Assembly (NCBI RefSeq): GCF_000283655.1
Contig: NC_016585.1
Span: 881,501 to 945,500 of the forward strand
Direction: 5' to 3'
DNA from: Azospirillum lipoferum 4B
Lineage (GTDB): Bacteria > Pseudomonadota > Alphaproteobacteria > Azospirillales > Azospirillaceae
DNA length: 64,000 nt
Each line of letters begins with the position of its first letter. Within the stretch, counting starts at the first letter, position 1. The position numbers and the translations under genes are program-made. The notes under the pieces were generated by a model. The model searched no databases. It was given only the letters and a program-made list of their open reading frames with translations, and had not been told where the DNA came from. This document shows, one piece after another, positions 32,730-39,510 of this stretch.

Positions 32730-33482
32730 TCAGCGCTTGTTGCCGGTGTTGCCGGACTTGCCGCCGATGGGCTCCACCTTGACGTCGGTGCGGCGGGCGC
32801 TCGCCTCCACCACCTGTTCCCGTTCGGAAGCGGTCTTGGAGAGCACGACCTCCTCGACGACGCGGGCTTCCTTCGTGATCTCCGGCGTTTCGGAGGTCGC
32901 CGTCAGTTCGACGGTCTTCTCGCCGAAGGCGGCCTTCTCCTCGTCGGGGCTCAGGGGGCGGTCGACCTTGCGGTGTTCCACATCCACGGCCTCGTCACGC
33001 AGCGTCACGGTTTCCCGTACCGGCGTCTCGGTGACTTCCGAGGTGAGCTTCACCCCGCCCTTGGCGACCCGGCGCTTGCCGATCTCGACCTCTTCCTTCA
33101 CCGACTGGAGGGTCTCCTGCTCGACGGTGCCGCCGCTGCCCGCCTTCTTGCTATCCTCATTCCGGGCCGCCTTCTGCGCCGAGGAAGCCTCCGGCAGGTC
33201 GATGGCTCCATTCTCGTCGAGGATCGCCTCCGCAGCGTCGGCGTCCTGGTCGGCGATGTCGGCCGCGACCAGGGTGTGGCCCTGGCGGACGGCAGCGCCA
33301 TACTGGTCGGCCAGTTCCTTCCCGAAGCCATGCCCCAGCAGGCCCTGGGCCGCCTTGTCGGCGCTGTCGGCGCCGCCGAAGGTTTCGATGTCCGTTTCCT
33401 GGCAGCCCGCCGCGATCAGGGCCTGGAAGGCCTTCTTGGCGGAACCGGTTTCCTTGTAAAGTCCAACGACGATCGTGCTCAT
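32730..33482 (-). CDS. DUF2382 (YsnF/AvaK) stress protein with N-terminal general-stress-like domain
   Basis: 250 aa. The N-terminal ~90 residues (TIVVGLYKETGSAKKAFQALIAAG in part, GLLGHGFGKELADQYGAAVRQGHTLVAADI) resemble the general-stress-protein-17M-like alpha/beta domain. The C-terminal ~140 residues are DUF2382: VEQETLQSVKEEVEIGKRRVAKGGVKLTSEV in part and repeated charged beta-strand segments such as VEVEH/RETVTLRDEAV. Such proteins are induced by stress in many bacteria; molecular role unknown. It is followed upstream by a second, shorter DUF2382 gene. Confidence 0.8.
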   Translation of the reverse strand: MSTIVVGLYKETGSAKKAFQALIAAGCQETDIETFGGADSADKAAQGLLGHGFGKELADQYGAAVRQGHTLVAADIADQDADAAEAILDENGAIDLPEASSAQKAARNEDSKKAGSGGTVEQETLQSVKEEVEIGKRRVAKGGVKLTSEVTETPVRETVTLRDEAVDVEHRKVDRPLSPDEEKAAFGEKTVELTATSETPEITKEARVVEEVVLSKTASEREQVVEASARRTDVKVEPIGGKSGNTGNKR

Positions 33483-33551
33483 GATGCTCTCCAGTGAGAT
33501 TTCGAATTTGTGCGATGTTTCAAGCGGCTTTTCGAAAGCGGTCCGGGCCGG

Positions 33552-33950
33552 TCAGGCCACGGAGTCTTCCGGCGCCGGATCCCGGTCGACCACGACGTCC
33601 TGACGGCGCAGCGTGACGTGGTCGGTCATCTTGCGGCTTTCGGTACGGCGGGTGATCCGGACCTCTTCCACCAGCTTCAGGCGGACCTCCACGACAGCCA
33701 CCTCCTCGATCACCGAGATGACGGTGGTGTCGCCGTCCTGGCGATCGGGGATCGGACCGTCGACGAAGCGCCCGATGGGCACCCGCTCCACCTCCAGCGT
33801 TTCCACCGACAGGTCGGCTTCGACCGCCTGTTCCCGCTCGTGGCTGACGGTGCGGGCGCGGACGGTTCCGGTGACCTGTCGGCGTTTGCCGACGCCCACC
33901 TGCTCTTCGACGGCGAGGAGCGTCTGCGGCCCGTGTTCCGAACTGGTCAA
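33552..33950 (-). CDS. Short DUF2382-domain protein
   Basis: 132 aa, consisting almost only of the DUF2382 repeat: LLAVEEQVGVGKRRQVTGTVRARTVS in part, then VISVIEEVAVVEVRLKLVEEVRITRRTESRKMTDHVTLRRQDVVVDR (33573-33713). The pattern 'VEEEVxVGKRxVxxGxVRVRxxV' is characteristic. It lacks the N-terminal domain of its neighbour. It lies 31 bases downstream of the phasin-like gene and likely shares its transcript. Confidence 0.75.
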   Translation of the reverse strand: MTSSEHGPQTLLAVEEQVGVGKRRQVTGTVRARTVSHEREQAVEADLSVETLEVERVPIGRFVDGPIPDRQDGDTTVISVIEEVAVVEVRLKLVEEVRITRRTESRKMTDHVTLRRQDVVVDRDPAPEDSVA

Positions 33951-33981
33951 CGGAGGTCCTCCTGCGATTCTTGAGGTGGCG

Positions 33982-34530
33982 TCAGGCGTCGCGGTGGAGC
34001 GGGTTTTGCCTGGCGTCCTGGGTCAGGCGGGATGCGGCCTGGGCGGCGCGGACATTGACCTCGCAGAAGGCCAGCCACCCGCCGAGCAGGTAGCGGTTTC
34101 CCGCCATCACGATGTCCTGCGGGCCACGGGCCTGCAGCATGCTGCCCATCATCTCGTTCTGACGCTCGACGGCCTTGTTCATGAAGGAGACGGCTTCCGA
34201 AAAGGCCGTTCCATAGCCAGCCATCATGGCACCGCCGAGTGCCATCGCCCGACCGCCCCCGTCTTCGAGGCCATGGCTCAGTGCGCGCTCGACCTTCTGG
34301 CCGGCGGCCTGGACGGTTTCCGGGAAGCTCTGGTTGCCCGAGGTGCCGGGGAGCTTCGGCGGCCAGGGCCTCGGCTGCTGTCCAAAGCCACGGCCGGCTT
34401 TCGGCGCGTGCTCTTCGCTGGCGCTTCGGATGGTGGCGCCCTTCGGCGCATCGTTGCCCGCCGGGGCTTCGTCGCTTGCGCTGCGAATGGTCGGGCGGGT
34501 GGTGGTGGGGGTGTGTGCGCCGTCTTCCAT
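33982..34530 (-). CDS. Phasin-family-like protein
   Basis: 182 aa. The N-terminal ~60 residues are low-complexity and contain a repeated motif, TIRSASDEAPAG (14-25) and TIRSASEEHAPK (33-44). The C-terminal ~110 residues are helical (ALGGAMMAGYGTAFSEAVSFMNKAVERQNEMMGSML and AGNRYLLGGWLAFCEVNVRAAQAASRLTQDA, 34018-34119 and 34135-34246 approximately), like phasin_2 proteins that coat polyhydroxyalkanoate granules. No PHA genes are nearby, so a general stress role is possible. First gene of a leftward unit with the DUF2382 genes. Confidence 0.6.
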   Translation of the reverse strand: MEDGAHTPTTTRPTIRSASDEAPAGNDAPKGATIRSASEEHAPKAGRGFGQQPRPWPPKLPGTSGNQSFPETVQAAGQKVERALSHGLEDGGGRAMALGGAMMAGYGTAFSEAVSFMNKAVERQNEMMGSMLQARGPQDIVMAGNRYLLGGWLAFCEVNVRAAQAASRLTQDARQNPLHRDA

Positions 34531-34875
34531 ATCGATTCCATGTCTGTTTGGGTTGGATGTCTGGGAGCGCTGCGCTCGACCTGAATGACTAGAGACTATA
34601 TTATGTTGCGGCGCAAAAATACAATGTCCTTATAAAGAAAAGTTGGAGAATGTCGCGATTAATTGCAGAATAAAAAGAAGGTGTTCTTTTGACTGTTTAC
34701 GAATTTATTTTCTGCCTATGCAGAAAGTTCAGGAACAGCCTTAGGGGCATTTATCGATATATTTGTCTGTCTGAAGGGCCGGGCCGCAGAAGGGGCTCTG
34801 CCCCCTCTACGCCTGGGAAGGCTGCGTTCCGCAGCCATATCCTTTCATTGGAAACGATTGGGCTGGGAGCGTTGC
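34531..34875. promoter_or_regulatory. AT-rich divergent control region between phasin-like and sensor-kinase genes
   Basis: 345 bases. From about 34585 to 34770 the sequence is strikingly AT-rich against high-GC neighbours. A TTGACT at 34689-34694 is a possible -35 element but has no clear -10 partner. Near the kinase start are two hairpins: GGGGC-TCT-GCCCC (about 34794-34806) and GGCTGCG-TTC-CGCAGCC (34820-34836). They may form part of the kinase 5' leader. Confidence 0.45.
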
Positions 34876-36069
34876 ATGCCTGCTAATTCCCGCGACCAGA
34901 AGGACGCAGAGAAGATGGTGAGGGAGGAGGAGGCGCGCGGCGGTCCCTTCGTGGTGGCCGCGGAATCGACGCTGATGCCGATGCTGATCGCCGATCCGAC
35001 CCTGCCGGATGTGCCGATCGTCTTCGTCAATGCCGCCTTCATCAAACTCAGCGGCTACGCGCGGGAGGAGGTACTGGGCAAGAGCTATCACTTCCTGTCC
35101 GGCTCCGACACCGACCCGGAGGTGGCGCGCGCCATCGACCTGGCCCTGCGCGCCGGGGAGGCCATCGTGCGTCAGGTGCAGCTCTACCGGAAGGATGGAG
35201 CTCAGCTATGGGTGCTCCAGCATGCCGCTCCCGTCTTCGAGGAAGACCGCATCCGCTACCATTTCGTGTCCTTCGTCGACAACACCGCGCGCAAGGCGGC
35301 GGAAGATGACCTGCGGCAACTCAACGAGGATCTCGACCGCCGCGTCTCGTCGCGCACCGAACGGCTGGACGAGCTCAACCACCAGCTCGCCAGTGAAGTC
35401 GAGCGCCGCATCGACGTGGAGCGGGTGCTGCGCAACACGCTGCACGACAAGGACTTGCTGCTGCGCGACAAGGACGACCTGATGCGGGAGGTGAACCACC
35501 GGGTCAAGAACACCCTGCAGATGGCCTCGTCCTTCCTGCGCATCCAAATGAGCGTCGCTCAGAGCCAGGAACCGGCCGTGCAGGAGGCACTGCACAGCGC
35601 CGTGGAACGGCTGGACCGCATGGCCGAGATCCACGAGAAGCTCTACCGGGCGCAGGGGCTGCAGGAGATCGAATTCGGCGGCTATCTGGGGATGCTGTGC
35701 CGCGACCTGCTGGCGTCCTTCGGGGCCGCGCAAGGCCTGCAGGTGGTCCTGGACATCGACACCGACGAGGCCTTCCTGAAGCCGGACCAGGCCATCCCGC
35801 TCGCCCTGATCGCCAACGAAGCGATGATCAACGCGCTGAAATACGCCTTCCCGGACGGACGGTCCGGCCGCATCGCCGTCTCGTTCCGCCACACCTCGCG
35901 CAGCCTTCTGCGCTTGACCATCGGCGACGACGGCGTCGGCATGTCCGCGACCCCGCGCTCCGGTTCGCTCGGCCTGACCTTGATGGAGTTGCTGGCCGAG
36001 CAGATCGATGGCGGCGTGACCGTCAGGTCCGACAAGGGCACGACCGTCACGGTGTCGATCCCTGCATGA
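34876..36069 (+). CDS. LOV-like PAS sensor histidine kinase, HisKA_2/HWE type
   Basis: 397 aa from ATG 34876 (GGGAG 8 bases upstream; a TTG at 34858 is possible). Residues ~25-140 are a LOV-type PAS domain (PIVFVNAAFIKLSGYAREEVLG, GSDTDPEVARAI, YRKDGAQLW). The LOV cysteine motif is replaced by GKSYHFLSG, with Tyr71 at the Cys position, so no flavin-cysteinyl photochemistry is expected. A coiled-coil linker (~140-200) leads to the phospho-acceptor His208 in EVNHRVKNTLQ and a HATPase domain (Asn314, Asn319, GDDGVGM). Such kinases often feed general-stress signalling in Alphaproteobacteria. No response regulator is adjacent. Confidence 0.85.
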   Translation: MPANSRDQKDAEKMVREEEARGGPFVVAAESTLMPMLIADPTLPDVPIVFVNAAFIKLSGYAREEVLGKSYHFLSGSDTDPEVARAIDLALRAGEAIVRQVQLYRKDGAQLWVLQHAAPVFEEDRIRYHFVSFVDNTARKAAEDDLRQLNEDLDRRVSSRTERLDELNHQLASEVERRIDVERVLRNTLHDKDLLLRDKDDLMREVNHRVKNTLQMASSFLRIQMSVAQSQEPAVQEALHSAVERLDRMAEIHEKLYRAQGLQEIEFGGYLGMLCRDLLASFGAAQGLQVVLDIDTDEAFLKPDQAIPLALIANEAMINALKYAFPDGRSGRIAVSFRHTSRSLLRLTIGDDGVGMSATPRSGSLGLTLMELLAEQIDGGVTVRSDKGTTVTVSIPA

Positions 36070-36383
36070 CCGGACCCGGCGCCGGCTGCCGGAAAGGCCC
36101 GGAGCGATGCCGCCGTATTCCCGGCCGCGGGCTTCACCATCCGGCAGCCGGTCGAAGGGGGTTGCGGCCGGAACGCAGCCCGCAGGAAAATTCACAAACA
36201 ATCGCAATTGGCTTGCACAAAAATGTGGCGTAGCGGCGTCGCGGGCGCCAAAAAGCGGGCGTCGTTCCCACGGAAGGCGTCCTGCTTGCCGGGATCAATC
36301 GGATGGTCAATTTCTCGGCCTGCTATGGCCCGGACATTTCCCCGGCAAGGGCGCCTTTCCACACAGCTTCGGACAGATCCTCC
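36070..36383. other. Intergenic region between kinase and NCS2 permease
   Basis: 314 bases. CCGGCTGCCGG (36082-36092) and CCGGCAGCCGG (36141-36151) are inverted copies, each itself nearly palindromic, and may end the kinase transcript. A short AT-rich patch (36188-36230) with TTGCAC at 36213 may carry the permease promoter. An in-frame ATG at 36303 would extend the permease by 27 residues. Confidence 0.4.
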
Positions 36384-37709
36384 ATGGCAGATTTCTTCCC
36401 GCGTTGGCCGCTCGCGACCGGCCCCGTCGTCCAGCCGGACGAGCGCCTTCCCTGGGGCTCGACGATGACGCTCGGCATCCAGCATCTGGTCGCCATGTCC
36501 GGCTCGACCATCCTCGGGCCGTTGCTGATGGGGTTTGATCCAAACCTCGCCGTGCTGTTCTCCGGCATCGGCACGCTGATCTTCCTCGTTCTCACCGCCG
36601 GGCGCGTACCGAGCTATCTCGGCTCCTCCTTCTCGTTCATCGCCGTGGTGATCGCGGTGACGGGGTACAGCGGCCAGGGTCCCAACCCGAACATCGGGCC
36701 GGCGCTGGGCGGCATCATCGCGGCCGGCGTGCTCTATGTCCTCATCGGCATGCTCGTGACCTGGACCAGCACCGGCTGGATCGAGCGGCTGATGCCGCCG
36801 GCGGTCACCGGCGCGGTGGGGGCGGCAATCGGCCTCAACCTGTCCCCGGTTGCCGTCAAGGGCATCGAGGGGACGGGTCCGCACATCCTCGTCGCCCTGT
36901 TCACGCTGGCCGCCACCGCCCTCATCGCGGTCTATGCCCCGCTCGCCATCCGGCGGCTCTCGATCCTCGCCGGCATCGCGGCGGGCTATGTCTTCTATCT
37001 CGTGCTGGCCAACGGGTTCGGCATGCTGCCGCCGGTCAGCTTCGCGGAACTGGCCGCCGCCCCGTGGTTCGGCATGCCGGAGTTCCGCACGCCCAGCTTC
37101 GATGCCGGCGCCATGGCCCTCGTCGCCCCCATCGCCTTCATCCTGGTCGCCGAGAATCTCGGCCACATCAAGGCCATCGGCGCCATGACCGGGCGCAACC
37201 TCGACCGCTACATCGGCCGCGGCTTCATCGGCGACGGCATCGCCACCATCGTCTCCGGCAGCGGCGGCGGCACCGGCGTCACCACCTATGTCGAGAACAT
37301 GGGCGTGATGGCGGTCACCCGCGTCTTCTCCACGCTCATCTTCGTCGTCGCCGCGGTCGCCGCGATCTTTCTGGGCTTCTCGCCGAAGTTCGGCGCCCTG
37401 CTGCGGACGATCCCGGCGCCGGTGCTGGGCGGGCTGGCGACCGTCGTCTTCGGCCTGATCGCCGCGGCGATGGTGCGCCTGTGGGTCGACAACCGCGTCG
37501 ACTTCTCCGATCCGCGCAACCTCATCACCGTCGGCGTGACGCTGGTTCTCGGCGCCGGCAACTTCACCATTTCCGCCGGAGGCTTCTCCATCGGCGGCAT
37601 CGGCACCGCGACGATTGCGGCGCTCGGCCTCTACCAGCTGCTCGGGATCGGGCGTTCGCGCGAGACCTCCCGCACCGCCCCCCAGCTGGCAGCCACGACG
37701 CTCCACTGA
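36384..37709 (+). CDS. NCS2-family nucleobase permease (uracil/xanthine, RutG/UraA-like)
   Basis: 441 aa from ATG 36384, where the protein starts MADFFPRWPLATGPVVQPDERLPWG in part, as in uracil permeases. It is a polytopic membrane protein with family signatures QHLVAMSGSTILGPLLMGFDPN (near 36480), LGSSFSFIAVV, the AENLGHIKAIGAMTGR block and SGSGGGTGVTTYVENMGVMAVTR. It is a proton symporter for uracil, xanthine or similar rings. The convergent hydantoinase operon suggests a related cyclic ureide could be the substrate, but this is inference. A strong palindrome follows the stop. Confidence 0.88.
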   Translation: MADFFPRWPLATGPVVQPDERLPWGSTMTLGIQHLVAMSGSTILGPLLMGFDPNLAVLFSGIGTLIFLVLTAGRVPSYLGSSFSFIAVVIAVTGYSGQGPNPNIGPALGGIIAAGVLYVLIGMLVTWTSTGWIERLMPPAVTGAVGAAIGLNLSPVAVKGIEGTGPHILVALFTLAATALIAVYAPLAIRRLSILAGIAAGYVFYLVLANGFGMLPPVSFAELAAAPWFGMPEFRTPSFDAGAMALVAPIAFILVAENLGHIKAIGAMTGRNLDRYIGRGFIGDGIATIVSGSGGGTGVTTYVENMGVMAVTRVFSTLIFVVAAVAAIFLGFSPKFGALLRTIPAPVLGGLATVVFGLIAAAMVRLWVDNRVDFSDPRNLITVGVTLVLGAGNFTISAGGFSIGGIGTATIAALGLYQLLGIGRSRETSRTAPQLAATTLH

Positions 37710-37752
37710 CGTCGAAACACCCTGCGGGACGCTCCGTGGCCTCATACCAGCG

Positions 37753-37784
37753 GCTCTTGATCCTGACTTGTCAGGATCAAGAGC
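37753..37784. terminator. Bidirectional terminator-like perfect inverted repeat
   Basis: A 15-bp perfect stem, GCTCTTGATCCTGAC and GTCAGGATCAAGAGC, separated only by TT, lies between two convergent genes (permease and FAD subunit). There is no T-tract on either side. Its length and symmetry are unusual; a repeat element or cruciform-forming binding site is the alternative. Confidence 0.55.
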
Positions 37785-37807
37785 TTCAGCGGCATGGGCC
37801 GCCACCA

Positions 37808-39184
37808 TCATGGCCGGGCCTCCTCCAGTAGCGCGCGGACCGGCGTCGGCCGGACCGGGGCTTGCGCACGCAGGCGTCCCACCTCTCCGGCATGGGCGAG
37901 CCCCCCGGTGGCGGCGATCAGATCGGCCGCCGCAAGCTGGCAATAGCGGCCCTGGCAGCGCCCCATCCCGGCACGGCCCAAGGATTTCACCCGGTTGACC
38001 TCCGCCCCGCCATAGGCCGCCGTTTCACGCACCGCACCGGCGGTGATCCCCTCGCAGCGGCACAGGACGGCGTCGTCGGGCAATGCCCGCACCCGATCGG
38101 CCGGCCAGGGGAAGGCACGGGCGATGCCGCGGGCGAATCGTTCCAGCCGGTCGAGCCGTTTCAGGTCGGCCGCGACGTCCGGCGCCGGCAGTCCCAGATC
38201 GGACAGGCAGGCGGCTGCGGCAAGGCGCCCGGCGACCTCCGCCCCATCGGCCCCCAGCAGGCGCAGACCGTCGCCGGCCAGATAGACGCCTTCCCCGGCA
38301 CGGCCCATGCGGTCGGCACGGGGCAACCACTGCGCCCATGTCGCGTCGTAGTCGAACCGGCAGCCGGCGAGATCGGCAAGCTGGGTTTCCGCCTTCAGAT
38401 GCCAGCCCAGCCCGACCGCGTCGCAGGCCGTCCGCCGCGCTCGTCCGCCGGCATCCGTCCAGCGGACCGCCGTCACTCCCGTTTCCGTCGCCTCGATCCC
38501 CTCCAGTGCGATCCCGGCATGGTAGAGCCGTCCCAGCCGCGCCCGCATCGCCAGTCCTTGCAGGGCGAAGGATGGGCGGACGGCAAGGTCGGGAAAGGCG
38601 GCGATCTGGCCGCGCATGCCAGCGGTGTCGAGGACCGCGGCAATCTCCGCTCCCGCCTTCAGCAGTTGCGTCGCCAGCAGGGTCAGCAACGGCCCCGATC
38701 CGGCCAGCACGATCCGCCGCCCCATCGCCACGCCCTGGGCCTTCAGCGCGATCTGCATCGCGCCCAGGCTGTAGACGCCGGGCGCCTGCCAGCCGGGCAC
38801 CGGGGCAAGGCGGTCGGTCGCCCCGGTCGCCAGGATCAGCCGGTCATAGCCGATCCGGCGGCTCCCACCGTCGCCGACCGCGTGTAGCGTCCCGTCCGCC
38901 AATGCCACGACCGAATGGCGCGGCAGATGGACCGCCCGGCCGGTTGAAACCAGCCCGTCGAAAGCGGTGTGCAGCGCCACCGCCTTGCCGGCCTGCGAGC
39001 CATAGAGCGTCGCCGGCGAGCGGGTGAAGCCGTCGGGCGGGCGGCGGTAGATCTGCCCGCCGGCCCGCGCGCCCTCGTCGATCACCGTCGGGCGCAACCC
39101 GGCCGACGCCAGCGTTTCCGCCGCACGGATGCCGGCAGGGCCGGCTCCGACGATCACGACTTGCGGTTCGTTCGGCGTTGTCAT
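37808..39184 (-). CDS. FAD-dependent oxidoreductase subunit with C-terminal BFD-type [2Fe-2S] domain (HcnB/octopine-oxidase-A-like)
   Basis: 458 aa from ATG 39184, overlapping the [2Fe-2S] subunit by 4 bases. FAD motif QVVIVGAGPAGIRAAETLASAG in part at the N-terminus, GGQIYRRPPDG, a second ATGATDRLAPVPGW motif and a GVYLAGDG site. The C-terminal ~90 residues have CRCEGITAGAV and GMGRCQGRYCQ, the BFD-like cysteine set. This is the alpha subunit type of opine, D-hydroxyproline and glycine (HcnB) dehydrogenases. It should form a complex with the [2Fe-2S] protein and the divergent DAO-type subunit. The substrate is a secondary or methylated amino acid by inference. Confidence 0.82.
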   Translation of the reverse strand: MTTPNEPQVVIVGAGPAGIRAAETLASAGLRPTVIDEGARAGGQIYRRPPDGFTRSPATLYGSQAGKAVALHTAFDGLVSTGRAVHLPRHSVVALADGTLHAVGDGGSRRIGYDRLILATGATDRLAPVPGWQAPGVYSLGAMQIALKAQGVAMGRRIVLAGSGPLLTLLATQLLKAGAEIAAVLDTAGMRGQIAAFPDLAVRPSFALQGLAMRARLGRLYHAGIALEGIEATETGVTAVRWTDAGGRARRTACDAVGLGWHLKAETQLADLAGCRFDYDATWAQWLPRADRMGRAGEGVYLAGDGLRLLGADGAEVAGRLAAAACLSDLGLPAPDVAADLKRLDRLERFARGIARAFPWPADRVRALPDDAVLCRCEGITAGAVRETAAYGGAEVNRVKSLGRAGMGRCQGRYCQLAAADLIAATGGLAHAGEVGRLRAQAPVRPTPVRALLEEARP

Positions 39185-39510
39185 GTCCAGTCCTCCCGGG
39201 TCCGGGTCAGCAGCCGCATGCCCTCGGCCACCGGGGTGGAACAGGCGCGGATGCGCGGCCCCTGTTCCTGCCAGATCCAGCAATCCTGGCAGGCCCCCAT
39301 CAGGCAGAAGCCGGCACGCTTCTCCGGACCGAATTCCGTCTGCCGCAGTGACGGGACGTTGGTGAGGATCGCCGTCAGCACCGTATCGCCCGACAGCGCC
39401 ATCCGCTCCACGCCGTCCAGCAGGAAGCGGACCGGCTCCCGCCCGGTCTCGGCCAGCCTGACCAGCCTGCCGCCGGGGTCCGGAGGAACGCCGAACGCCG
39501 TCCCGCTCAT
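39181..39510 (-). CDS. (2Fe-2S)-binding subunit, HcnA-like
   Basis: 109 aa. The cysteines are Cys69, Cys74, Cys77 and Cys90 (GFCLMGACQDC...IRAC), the plant-type ferredoxin spacing seen in HcnA and in small subunits of opine oxidases. The length fits HcnA (about 105 aa). It sits between hyuB and the FAD/BFD subunit with 4-base overlaps at both ends, so the three are translated together. It passes electrons from the flavin subunits to an acceptor. Confidence 0.85.
   Translation of the reverse strand: MSGTAFGVPPDPGGRLVRLAETGREPVRFLLDGVERMALSGDTVLTAILTNVPSLRQTEFGPEKRAGFCLMGACQDCWIWQEQGPRIRACSTPVAEGMRLLTRTREDWT

Noticed and set aside
34731..34765. EcfG-type general stress promoter (GGAAC...) before the kinase
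   Set aside because: GGAAC at 34732 is present, but no CGTT-like -10 element lies 16-18 bases downstream.
36200..36240. Sigma-54 promoter upstream of the NCS2 permease (TTGGCTTGCAC...)
   Set aside because: The -24 TGGC is followed by no TTGC at the required -12 spacing.
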